A stretch of DNA of 45,284 nt from assembly GCF_014697625.1 (NCBI RefSeq), contig NZ_JACJSG010000059.1, positions 1-45,284 of the forward strand. Direction: 5' to 3'. Shown piece after piece: positions 17,256 to 24,609 of this stretch. Source of the stretch: Anabaena azotica FACHB-119 (lineage in GTDB: Bacteria > Cyanobacteriota > Cyanobacteriia > Cyanobacteriales > Nostocaceae). A program made the translations under genes and the position numbers. Numbering within the stretch: the stretch's first letter is position 1; each line of letters starts with the position of its first letter. Below the pieces are notes generated by a model. That model saw only the letters and a list, made by a program, of their open reading frames with translations, did no database searches and was not told the origin of the DNA.

Positions 17256-17931
17256 CCCTGTAAAAATTCTGTTGGTTGAAGATGATGAACTCTTTCGCTT
17301 GGGTTTACTTGTGCGCTTGCAACAAGAAACAGGTTTAGAAATTATTGCTGAGGCTGAAGATGGGGAAACAGCCCTAGATTTTATCAAGCAAAAGTCAGTA
17401 GATGTGGTGTTATTAGATGTAGGATTACCTGGGTTGGGGGGAATAGAAACTTGTAAGCAAATTAAACAGCAAAATCCACAACTACCTATTTTAATTTTAA
17501 CATCTCATTCCCAAAAACCTTTAATTTCTAAATTAATTGCCGCAGGCGCACAAGGATACTGTCTTAAAGGAATTGCCGCCGAAAAATTAGTATTGGCACT
17601 GCGTTCTGTAGCGGCTGGGGCTTCTTGGTGGGATGAAACTGCAACTAGAGAAATTCGTTCTTCCATTGCTGCTAGCGAGTCTCAACCGTCAGTAGAGAAT
17701 TTGACAAAATCTGATCATCATTTAACTGGGCGGGAATTAGAAATTTTATCTCTATTAGCCCTGGGTAAAACTAATCAAGAAATTGCTACAACACTTTACA
17801 TTACCCCTGGAACAGTGAGAGTTCATGTCCATGCTATTTTACACAAGTTAGAAGTTAGCGATCGCCATCAAGCTGTAGTAGTTGCTTTACAGAAAAGTTT
17901 GATTAAAAATCATGCGGTCGTAGAAGAGTAG
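17245..17931 (+). CDS. NarL/LuxR-type response regulator
   Basis: Starting at the ATG at 17245, which overlaps the kinase stop, this is a 228-residue response regulator. The receiver domain has VEDDELFRLGL (acidic pocket), the phospho-Asp in VDVVLLDVGLPGLGG (about residue 55), TSHSQ, and the Lys in YCLKGI. The C-terminal LuxR-type helix-turn-helix reads LTGRELEILSLLALGKTNQEIA and then VRVHVHAILHKL, ending with the cyanobacterial-type DRHQAVVVALQ. It presumably binds DNA after phosphorylation by the overlapping kinase. The pair lies divergently from kdpA, which lacks its own kdpD/kdpE here, but a link to potassium is only a guess. Confidence 0.9.
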   Translation: MASNPVKILLVEDDELFRLGLLVRLQQETGLEIIAEAEDGETALDFIKQKSVDVVLLDVGLPGLGGIETCKQIKQQNPQLPILILTSHSQKPLISKLIAAGAQGYCLKGIAAEKLVLALRSVAAGASWWDETATREIRSSIAASESQPSVENLTKSDHHLTGRELEILSLLALGKTNQEIATTLYITPGTVRVHVHAILHKLEVSDRHQAVVVALQKSLIKNHAVVEE

Positions 17932-18167
17932 GGAAGACGTTGACGATATTTACTATTATATTTTGTTTACATAGCTAAATATATACGGTTTAATCAATCA
18001 CCGTTTTTTCACATTTCTTATCTCTATGTATCTTTGCTGACTGTTAGACTGTTAGCGCAAGCAATCAGTAATGTGTAATTTATATTTTAAGGAATGTAAA
18101 TATTTAATTCCTTAGCTTAATAATATACAACTCTAATGTTAATGATTCGAGAGAATCAAAGAGGATA
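17932..18167 (+). other. AT-rich leader upstream of phytochrome gene
   Basis: This 236-bp AT-rich spacer presumably holds the phytochrome promoter. AGAGGAT lies 7 bases before the ATG at 18168 and is a good ribosome site. I see no repeat of the families found elsewhere in the window. Confidence 0.4.
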
Positions 18168-20477
18168 GTGATGAAAATAGACCTAGAATCACACACAATT
18201 AATATAACTAGCTTAAAAGAAGCACCTATTCATCTTTCTGCACAAATTCAACCGCATGGGTTACTTCTGGTATTAGAAGAACCTGAGTTAAAGATATTAC
18301 AAGTTAGTAATAATACCTGGAATATTCTAGGCATCACTGCTGAAAATATATTACAGAAAAAGTTAGAAGACTTACTCGATTCCTTCCAAATAGAAAGGAT
18401 TCAAGCAGGCTTATCTTCTGGAAATCTGGAATTTATTAATCCGACAAAAATTTGGATACGCAAAAAGGGCGATGATTATGCAGTATTTGATGCTGTGTTT
18501 CATCGCAATGCAGAAGGCTTTCTGATTGTCGAGTTAGAACCGACGATTACACAAGAAAATATTCCCTTTCTCAGCTTTTATCATCTAGCTAAAGCTTCTA
18601 TCAGTCAATTGCAGGAAACAGCTAATCTCCGGGATTTTTGCCAGATAATTGTCCAAGAAGTGCGGAAAGTCACTGACTTTGACCGGGTAATGTTATATAA
18701 ATTTGATGATGATGGACATGGTTCAGTCATCGCGGAAGATAAGCTAGATAATTTAGAACCATATTTAGGATTGCATTATCCAGAATCGGATATTCCTAAA
18801 CCTGCAAGAAAATTATTTACTTCTAATTCTATCCGGGTAATTCCTAACGCTCATGCTCAAGCTGTACAGATGATACCATCTGTAAATCCAGTGAGCGATC
18901 GCCCGGTTGATTTAACTAACTCAATTCTCAGAAGTGCGGCTACTTGTCACCTGGAATATTTACATAATATGGGTGTTGGTGCTTCCCTAACTATCTCATT
19001 AATTAAAGACAATAAACTCTGGGGATTAATAGCTTGTCATCACCAAACACCGAAATTGATTTCCTATGAATTGCGGAAAGCCTGCGAATTTTTAGGACGA
19101 GTAATATTCAGCGAAATTTCCGCCAGAGAAGAAACGGAAGATTACGATTATCGGATGAATCTGACCCATATTCAATCATTGTTGATTGAATATATGTCGC
19201 AAGAAGATAACTTTGTCGATGGTTTAGTCAAACATCAGCCGAATATTTTGGATTTAACAGGCGCACATGGTGCGGCTGTATGTTTTGGTGAGGATTTTAC
19301 ATTAATAGGTGAAACTCCCAAAGAAGAAGATTTAATTTTCTTAGTCCAATGGTTAAAGAATCATCTTGAGGAAGAGGTTTTCTACACTGATTCTTTACCA
19401 CAAATTTATCCAGATGCGGAAAGATATAAAAATGTCGCTAGTGGTTTATTAGCAATTCCTATTTCCCGACGCAATTACGTTTTGTGGTTTCGACCGGAAG
19501 TAATTCAAACTGTAAATTGGGGTGGTGATCCTCACAAAGCTTTTGAAGTTAATCAGTCAGATGGAAATGTCCGTCTGTGTCCCCGCAAATCTTTTGAATT
19601 GTGGAAAGAAACGGTACGTCTGACATCTTTACCTTGGAAATATGTAGAAATTAAAGCTGCTTTAGAATTACGCAAAGCTATTGTGAATATTGTTCTACGT
19701 CAAGCTGATGAATTGGCTCAATTAGCGCATGATTTAGAAAGTTCTAACGCCGAACTGAAAAAGTTTGCTTACGTTGCATCCCACGACTTACAAGAACCGC
19801 TTAATCAAGTGGCGAATTATGTACAGTTGTTAGAGATGCGCTATCAAGAAGAACTAGATGAAGATGCGAATGAGTTTATCACCTTTGCGGTTGAGGGTGT
19901 GAGCTTGATGCAGACCTTGATAGATGATGTGCTGGCATATTCTAAAGTAGATACACAGGCGATCGCATTTCAACTCACCGAAGTAGAAACAGCCTTAGAA
20001 AAAGCCTTGGGTAACTTGCGCCAACGCATCGCCGAAACAGGCGCAACCATAACTCACGACCCCTTACCAACGGTAATGGCTGGTAGCACCCAACTCATGC
20101 AGCTATTCCAGAACCTGATAGCCAACGCCATCAAATTCCGCAGTGAGGAAGCACCACAAATTCATATCGGTGCAGAAAGATTAGAAGATGAATGGCTATT
20201 TTCCGTTAAGGATAACGGAATTGGCATTGAGCCGCAATTTAGCGATCGCATTTTCGTCATCTTCCAACGCCTACACACGCGGGACGAGTATCATGGTACA
20301 GGCATGGGTTTAGCAATTTGTAAAAAAATTATCGAATGCCACCGTGGGCGAATTTGGGTAGAATCTCAACTTGGTCAAGGTGCTACCTTCTACTTTACAA
20401 TACCAGTTGGAGGTCGAGAGCGTGAGCGTAGAAACGGAAGAAAAACACAAAACCATCTTTTTAGTCGAGGACAATAA
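18168..20477 (+). CDS. cphA: Cph1-type phytochrome histidine kinase
   Basis: A 769-residue red/far-red photoreceptor with PAS-GAF-PHY-kinase order. The PAS domain (about 20-130) holds the IQPHGLLLVL strand and lacks the N-terminal Cys used by biliverdin-binding phytochromes. The GAF domain (about 145-315) has the HYPESDIP motif (203-210) and Cys260 in RSAATCHLEYLHNMGVGASL, the bilin-attaching Cys-His of Cph1. It should therefore bind phycocyanobilin. The PHY tongue shows WGGDPHK and PRKSFELWKE. The kinase has phosphoacceptor FAYVASHDLQEPL, IANAIKF, DNGIGI, and GTGMGLAICKKI. The last 20 residues are Arg-rich and overlap the next gene. It corresponds to CphA/AphA of Calothrix and Anabaena. Confidence 0.94.
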   Translation: MMKIDLESHTINITSLKEAPIHLSAQIQPHGLLLVLEEPELKILQVSNNTWNILGITAENILQKKLEDLLDSFQIERIQAGLSSGNLEFINPTKIWIRKKGDDYAVFDAVFHRNAEGFLIVELEPTITQENIPFLSFYHLAKASISQLQETANLRDFCQIIVQEVRKVTDFDRVMLYKFDDDGHGSVIAEDKLDNLEPYLGLHYPESDIPKPARKLFTSNSIRVIPNAHAQAVQMIPSVNPVSDRPVDLTNSILRSAATCHLEYLHNMGVGASLTISLIKDNKLWGLIACHHQTPKLISYELRKACEFLGRVIFSEISAREETEDYDYRMNLTHIQSLLIEYMSQEDNFVDGLVKHQPNILDLTGAHGAAVCFGEDFTLIGETPKEEDLIFLVQWLKNHLEEEVFYTDSLPQIYPDAERYKNVASGLLAIPISRRNYVLWFRPEVIQTVNWGGDPHKAFEVNQSDGNVRLCPRKSFELWKETVRLTSLPWKYVEIKAALELRKAIVNIVLRQADELAQLAHDLESSNAELKKFAYVASHDLQEPLNQVANYVQLLEMRYQEELDEDANEFITFAVEGVSLMQTLIDDVLAYSKVDTQAIAFQLTEVETALEKALGNLRQRIAETGATITHDPLPTVMAGSTQLMQLFQNLIANAIKFRSEEAPQIHIGAERLEDEWLFSVKDNGIGIEPQFSDRIFVIFQRLHTRDEYHGTGMGLAICKKIIECHRGRIWVESQLGQGATFYFTIPVGGRERERRNGRKTQNHLFSRGQ

Positions 20478-20868
20478 AGCCGACATCCGCCTCATCCAAG
20501 AAGCATTCAAAAATAGCCAACTACCGCACGAAGTGGTAACAGTTAGGGATGGGGTGGATGCAATGGCTTATCTGCGCCAACAAGGAGATTACACCCATGC
20601 ACCACGTCCAGACCTGATTCTGTTGGATTTGAATTTACCCAGAAAAGACGGTAGAGAAGTGCTAGCGGAAATTAAAGCTGACCCCGTGCTTAAACGGATA
20701 CCAGTAGTAGTGTTAACAACATCCAGAAACGAAGACGACATCTTTCACAGCTACGACCTACACGTTAACTGCTACATCACCAAATCCCGCAACCTCACTC
20801 AACTCTTCCAAATCGTCAAAGGAATTGAAGATTTCTGGCTGTCTACCGTCACTTTACCACCGGAGTAA
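20422..20868 (+). CDS. rcpA: Rcp1/RcpA-type response regulator
   Basis: This single-domain receiver (148 residues) is the expected phosphotransfer partner of the phytochrome just upstream. The reading frame has no internal ATG near the conserved start. I choose the GTG at 20422, which has GGAGG eight bases upstream and gives VSVETEEKHKTIFLVEDN. It then overlaps the phytochrome gene by 56 bp, as in cph1-rcp1 pairs. Features are the acidic pair EDN, phospho-Asp in DLILLDLNLPRKDG, VVLTTSRNEDD, and Lys in CYITKSRNLTQL. The extra loop with the RQQGDYTHAPRPD segment is typical of Rcp1-like receivers. There is no output domain. Confidence 0.92.
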   Translation: MSVETEEKHKTIFLVEDNKADIRLIQEAFKNSQLPHEVVTVRDGVDAMAYLRQQGDYTHAPRPDLILLDLNLPRKDGREVLAEIKADPVLKRIPVVVLTTSRNEDDIFHSYDLHVNCYITKSRNLTQLFQIVKGIEDFWLSTVTLPPE

Positions 20869-20964
20869 TCAGTTATCAGTTATCAGTTATCAGGTGATTT
20901 TCACTGTTCACTGATAACTGTTAACTGACACACCCAGTCCCCAGTCCCCAAAAACCAGAAAACT
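20869..20964. repeat. ATCAGTT heptamers between rcpA and the hybrid kinase
   Basis: Three or four CAGTTAT units (20870-20892) face an inverted AACTGTTAACTG block (20915-20927), followed by CCCAGTCCCCAGTCCCC. This is the same heptamer family found near mysA/mysB and 11217. It lies inside a likely co-transcribed group. Confidence 0.7.
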
Positions 20965-22119
20965 ATGGTTGGACACTCAGTCAGGATTTTACTAATTGAA
21001 GATAGCCTTGCAGAAGCTCGGTTATTGCAGGAATATTTACATCAAGCTGAGTCCAAGCAATTTGTTCTGGTTCATGTGAAGCGATTACAGGAAGCACTCA
21101 ATGAACTAAGACAGAACAGCTATGATGTAATTTTGTTAGACCTTACCTTACCTGATAGTCAAGGGTTATCATCCTTACCCTTATTGATAGCTTGCGCTCC
21201 TAGTATACCGATTGTGGTGCTGACAAATACTAACGATGAAGATTTAGCGATCGCCGCAGTTAGACAGGGAGCGCAAGATTATCTCGTCAAGCGACAGGTA
21301 AATGTGAATGTATTGGTGCGTGCTGTCTGTTATGCGATCGAGCGTAAACAAGCATTGGAAAGTTTACGCTCACTCAATACAACGTTAGAACACCGAGTGG
21401 AAGAACGCACTGCGGAACTAGTGAAAGCGCAAGAAATCAACCAGTTTAAATCTGAGTTCGTCTCCATGCTTTCCCATGACATCCGTAACCCTTTAAATAC
21501 TATTTTGTTAGCTGCTGGTTTATTACAAAACAACGAAGACAAATTAACCCAAGAAAAGAAACGTTCTCATTTACAAATGATTCGCGTTGCTATCAAAAAT
21601 ATGGCACAAATATTAGATGAAGTGTCATTAATAGGTAAAGCCGATTCTGGTAAACTTGAGTGTGAACTCATCTCCATAGATTTAGAAGCATTCTGCCGCC
21701 AACTATTACAAGAAGCGCAATTAACTATCAATGAAAAGCAACTAAATGTAATTTTTACCTCTAATAAAACCATAGACGAAGCTTTATTAGACGAAAGCTT
21801 ATTGCGACACATTTTAGCTAATGTGCTAGGCAACGCCATTAAATATTCCCTACCCGGTGGTACAATCAAATTTGAATTAACTGCTCAAAATCATGCAGTT
21901 ATGTTTAAAATTCAAGATTCGGGAATTGGTATTTCTCAAGAAGACCAAAAGCAACTATTTCAGCCTTTTCATCGCGGAGAAAATGTCGGAGGAATTGCAG
22001 GTACAGGCTTAGGACTAGCTATTGTCAAAAAATGTGTTGATGCTCACGGCGGCGAAATTATCGTCAGCAGCGAAGTTGGCGTAGGTACAACCTTTACTGT
22101 CATCCTGCCATTAATATAA
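20965..22119 (+). CDS. Receiver-histidine kinase hybrid (REC-HK)
   Basis: A soluble 384-residue protein with a receiver at the N-terminus and a kinase at the C-terminus. The receiver (about 5-125) has IEDSLAEARLL, phospho-Asp in YDVILLDLTLPDSQG, VVLTNTNDED, and Lys in YLVKRQ. A coiled-coil linker reads LNTTLEHRVEERTAELVKAQE (about 140-160). The kinase phosphoacceptor is SMLSHDIRNPLNT; it continues with LGNAIKYS, DSGIGIS, LFQPFHRGEN and GTGLGLAIVKK. It is the third gene after phytochrome and rcpA, 96 bp downstream across a repeat. This is the arrangement seen in several cyanobacterial phytochrome loci. It may receive phosphate from the phytochrome route and pass it on; its target is not encoded next to it. 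Confidence 0.88.
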   Translation: MVGHSVRILLIEDSLAEARLLQEYLHQAESKQFVLVHVKRLQEALNELRQNSYDVILLDLTLPDSQGLSSLPLLIACAPSIPIVVLTNTNDEDLAIAAVRQGAQDYLVKRQVNVNVLVRAVCYAIERKQALESLRSLNTTLEHRVEERTAELVKAQEINQFKSEFVSMLSHDIRNPLNTILLAAGLLQNNEDKLTQEKKRSHLQMIRVAIKNMAQILDEVSLIGKADSGKLECELISIDLEAFCRQLLQEAQLTINEKQLNVIFTSNKTIDEALLDESLLRHILANVLGNAIKYSLPGGTIKFELTAQNHAVMFKIQDSGIGISQEDQKQLFQPFHRGENVGGIAGTGLGLAIVKKCVDAHGGEIIVSSEVGVGTTFTVILPLI

Positions 22120-22414
22120 CATTTAATATACAATGTTAGTTTAGTTTGGGAACTTAATCATATCCTAAATATTGGTAATAGGTAATAGCGAATAATATCC
22201 AGTTCGGCTAATTACTTATAATATGGTTGTTTTGTTCGGTAATTGGTAATAGCTAATAGGTAATTGTTGTGAGCCATTACCGATTACCGATTACCGATTA
22301 CCAGCCCCCAATATATGATAAGTATTTAAGCAGACATGATATAAGTAATTGTGTTTGATGATGACCAATTACCAATTACCGATTACCAATCACCAAATTT
22401 ACACTTCTCCCATC
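22120..22414. other. Convergent spacer with a family-C MITE
   Basis: The spacer lies between the plus-strand hybrid kinase and the minus-strand Uma2 gene. Most of it is the MITE-like copy at 22197-22340. The rest is further ATTACCA/ATTACCG units (22362-22395). No clear terminator stem other than these repeats is seen. Confidence 0.6.
22197..22340. mobile_element. Family-C MITE-like element, copy 3
   Basis: Ends ATCCAGTTCGGCTAATTACT and AGTATTTAAGCAGACATGAT match the elements at 15496 and 15776. The centre has opposed GGTAATTGG and ATTACCGATTACC tracts. Flanks are ATAAT and ATAAG, an imperfect target duplication at best. Confidence 0.7.
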
Positions 22415-23239
22415 CTAAATATACAATGCCTCTATTTCAGATGCAGTTAAACCTGTAATGCTAGCTACCTGTTCTACAGTCATACCTGTTTGCAGTAAAT
22501 TACGTACAGTTTGTTGTAATTGTAACTCTGCTCTTTGAGCGCGTTGACGTTCCTGTTCAGCCCGTTGACGTTCCTGTTCAGCCCGTTGACGTTCTTGTTC
22601 CGTGAATGAACGTTCTTTTTCCTCCGCCGTGGGTAACAACTCTCCTGTCAAAGTAGCCCAGCGTAACCAAGTTGTCTCAACGCCTTTGTAATTTCCTTGC
22701 CAACGTAACAAAGCTAAACCTAACGCTTGACTGACTAAGAGATTTTCGGCATTCGGTGCGATCGCCTGATAAACTCCACCAACCAGAGAAAAACCTGCCC
22801 AATCATCAGGGTTAAAAGGATCATACCAGAAATAGTCCGGGACGCGCATCTGATTTTGATAAATCAGCTTTTTCTCATTTTTATCATTAGCAGCCGTCCG
22901 GGGCGAGAGTAATTCAATCACAACATCAGGCCCTTTACCTTCTTCCCAAACAACCCAACTGCGACGTTCACCTTTAGGAACTCCCAACACAGCAAAAAAA
23001 TCAGGGCCTCTAAAGTCTTGGTTTTTTAGTTGCGCCAGACTGAAGTAGACCAACATATTCCCACTTGCATAACCATCTTCTCGGTCTTCCAACCATGTAC
23101 CAAAGGTATCAATTAACAATTCCATCTGCATTTTATGCCGTTGGCTTTCCATTGGTACACCGTCATCATAAGGTAGTTCTGCTTGGGTGGGAGGTGCGTT
23201 GACCTCTGTTGCTGGTGGGGTAGTTTCTAAGGTTGACAT
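22415..23239 (-). CDS. Uma2 family endonuclease-like protein (DUF820)
   Basis: The 274-residue protein belongs to the Uma2/DUF820 family, which has a PD-(D/E)XK nuclease-like core and is greatly expanded in cyanobacteria; function is mostly unproven. Core residues appear in RGPDFFAVLG (the Asp), PDVVIELLSPRT (Asp-x-x-x-Glu) and NDKNEKKLIYQ (Lys). Residues about 140-150 read VPDYFWYDP, typical of the family. After residue 210 comes a tandem heptad EQERQRA in three copies (DNA repeat CGTTGACGTTCCTGTTCAGCC at about 22540-22600), predicted to form a charged coiled coil. The C-terminus, VEQVASITGLTASEIEAL, is a helix often found at the end of such proteins. Confidence 0.88.
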   Translation of the reverse strand: MSTLETTPPATEVNAPPTQAELPYDDGVPMESQRHKMQMELLIDTFGTWLEDREDGYASGNMLVYFSLAQLKNQDFRGPDFFAVLGVPKGERRSWVVWEEGKGPDVVIELLSPRTAANDKNEKKLIYQNQMRVPDYFWYDPFNPDDWAGFSLVGGVYQAIAPNAENLLVSQALGLALLRWQGNYKGVETTWLRWATLTGELLPTAEEKERSFTEQERQRAEQERQRAEQERQRAQRAELQLQQTVRNLLQTGMTVEQVASITGLTASEIEALYI

Positions 23240-23356
23240 AATGTCTACTCTCTGGGGATTGTAAATTAATTTTTTGCCAGAATGAATTGATTATAGCGAT
23301 CGCTCATCGATTAACAAATTTCCTGTGCTGTAAGTAGAACGGTCTAAATAAATCAA

Positions 23357-23412
23357 GGTTCGTAGTAAGGACTTTAGTCCTGAAAAAAGGACTAAAGTCC
23401 TTACTACGAACC
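23357..23412. repeat. Perfect 25-bp inverted repeat
   Basis: GGTTCGTAGTAAGGACTTTA and five more bases (23357-23381) pair without mismatch to 23388-23412 across a 6-base GAAAAA loop. It lies between the Uma2 gene and the P-loop kinase gene. A weaker outer pair, AAATAAATCAA (23346-23356) and TTGATTTATTT (23446-23456), brackets it. It is likely an inserted palindromic element that also acts as a strong hairpin. Confidence 0.8.
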
Positions 23413-23479
23413 AAATTGTAATAAATTTACATTATTTAACATACTTTGATTTATTTTTGACGACTTACTTATCTGTTGC

Positions 23480-23998
23480 TTAATTTTGCACAATTGATGT
23501 CAAAAATTGGGCAATCTCTTGAGTTGAGCGCAGGTGATAAACGCTCTTGGTGTTTTGCGCCTGCTTGACATACTCCCGATATCTTGGGGTCAAAAGTTTG
23601 TCACATAACCAAAGCACACGGTAGCTTCTCAGCGAACCCTCCAAGATAGGACTATTTTCCGGCCACCCTTCAGGCAGTTTAAAGTAACCTGTAATTAGTC
23701 GTTTAGTTACCTGCCAGAAATGCACATATAATGGTAAATCGATATATATTAGTGTATCCGCCTCGTCCAGTCTTGGCCAGAGAGTTTCCATACTACCGAA
23801 CCCATCAATAATCCATTGGTCAGTAGCTAAGATTTGCTGATGGGTACGCTGATATTCTACCTGGGAAACCTCAGCACCCCCTGGTTGATATTTAATCTTG
23901 TCCAAGGGGTAAAGTGGTAAACCAGTAATTTGGGATAGTCTCTTGCTTAATGTTGATTTACCGCCTCCAGCATTGCCAAACACTGCTACTTTTTTCAT
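23480..23998 (-). CDS. Small P-loop kinase, adenylate-kinase-like (FlaR-type)
   Basis: The product (172 residues from ATG 23998) is a P-loop NTPase of the shikimate/adenylate-kinase superfamily, often annotated as DNA topology modulation protein FlaR-like. The Walker A is FGNAGGGKSTLSK (about 6-18); LPLYPLDKIKYQPGG follows, then WIIDGFGS and LIYIDLPLYVHFWQVTKRL, the family's Walker B and lid regions. The substrate is unknown. The ATG at 23998 follows AAGGAG with six intervening bases. That ribosome site, and the in-frame codons upstream (a TTG-initiated extension is possible), come from the tail of a decayed metal ATPase at 24000-24160. Confidence 0.8.
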   Translation of the reverse strand: MKKVAVFGNAGGGKSTLSKRLSQITGLPLYPLDKIKYQPGGAEVSQVEYQRTHQQILATDQWIIDGFGSMETLWPRLDEADTLIYIDLPLYVHFWQVTKRLITGYFKLPEGWPENSPILEGSLRSYRVLWLCDKLLTPRYREYVKQAQNTKSVYHLRSTQEIAQFLTSIVQN

Positions 23999-24155
23999 TG
24001 CTAATCTCCTTAACAATGGCAAACCACTCAGGGTAACTAATACGCTGAAACCCTCATAACCAATTACTACAATAGGTAATTGAATATTTCCGAGATAGTT
24101 GGCATTTATTAATAGAGCAATAGGGTATAACTATATTTTGCTTGACGATGGTTTG
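23999..24155 (-). pseudogene. Decayed C-terminal fragment of a P1B metal ATPase
   Basis: On the minus strand this stretch is clearly similar, at the DNA level, to the last 150 bp of the intact P1B-4 ATPase at 32703. Shared runs include TATAACTATATTTTGCTTGA (24128-24147 and 32839-32858) and CCACTCAGGGTAACTAATAC against CCACTCAAGGTAACTAATAC. The protein fragment reads YLGNIQLPIVVIGYEGFSVLVTLSGLPLL. The HEGST motif is altered to YEGFS and an upstream frameshift is evident. The original stop is gone and the frame runs on into the small kinase gene. Confidence 0.8.
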
Positions 24156-24171
24156 CGTTAGTAAATATTAA

Positions 24172-24312
24172 GTAGTAGCGCGACCGGACTAAAATGCGGC
24201 ATTAGATGGGGAAAAAATCGAACGCAGATGAACGCAGATAAACGCAGATAAACGCAGATGAACAAGATGATAGATTGTTTGCTAATGCACAAAATTAGTC
24301 CGGTCACGCCAG
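24172..24312. repeat. Palindrome-ended element 1 of a tandem triplet
   Basis: The left end is GCGACCGGACTAAAATGCGGC (from 24180, one base omitted here: GCGACCGGACTAAAATGCGG) and the right end is TTAGTCCGGTCACGCC (24295-24310). The ten-base arms match perfectly. The centre carries AACGCAGATG/AACGCAGATA tandem repeats and AACAAGATGATAGATT. Confidence 0.65.
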
Positions 24313-24447
24313 TAGTAGCGCGACCGGACTAAATTAGTGCAATAAAAATAAATCTTGTAGTGTGGGCATCTTGCCCGCACCGGACGGGCAAGATGCCCAT
24401 CCTACAACAAAGGAATAATGCAACATTTTAAGCTTGCCACGCCAGTA
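24312..24447. repeat. Element 2 of the triplet, with mixed ends and an internal hairpin
   Basis: The left end (GCGACCGGACTAAATTAG) is like element 1, while the right end (TTAAGCTTGCCACGCC) is like element 3, so the arms no longer pair. It looks like a hybrid. Inside, 24355-24408 forms a hairpin in which GTGGGCATCTTGCCCG pairs with CGGGCAAGATGCCCA across CACCGGA. Confidence 0.6.
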
Positions 24448-24585
24448 GTGGACTGGCAAGGCTAAAATGTGGCAATAGGTTTGGATAAATTTGAACGCAG
24501 ATGAACGCAGATGAACGCAGATGAACGCAGATGAACAAGATGATAGATTTTTCGCTAATGCACAAGTTTAGGCTTGCCACGCCAC
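24445..24585. repeat. Palindrome-ended element 3 of the triplet
   Basis: The left end is TGGACTGGCAAGGCTAAAAT and the right end is GTTTAGGCTTGCCACGCCAC. The arms pair as GGCAAGGCTAAA with TTTAGGCTTGCC, one mismatch. The centre has four or five GAACGCAGAT units and AACAAGATGATAGATT, the same as element 1. It ends 25 bp before the NRPS gene stop. Confidence 0.65.
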
Positions 24586-24609
24586 TAGCTAGTGGCTGTT
24601 GCAGATTAA

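Noticed and set aside
24220..24540. AACGCAGATG tandem repeats as a CRISPR or origin iteron array
   Set aside because: Units are 10 bp without spacers, lie within two copies of the palindrome-ended elements and recur at 16087; no initiator gene or DnaA-box cluster is near.
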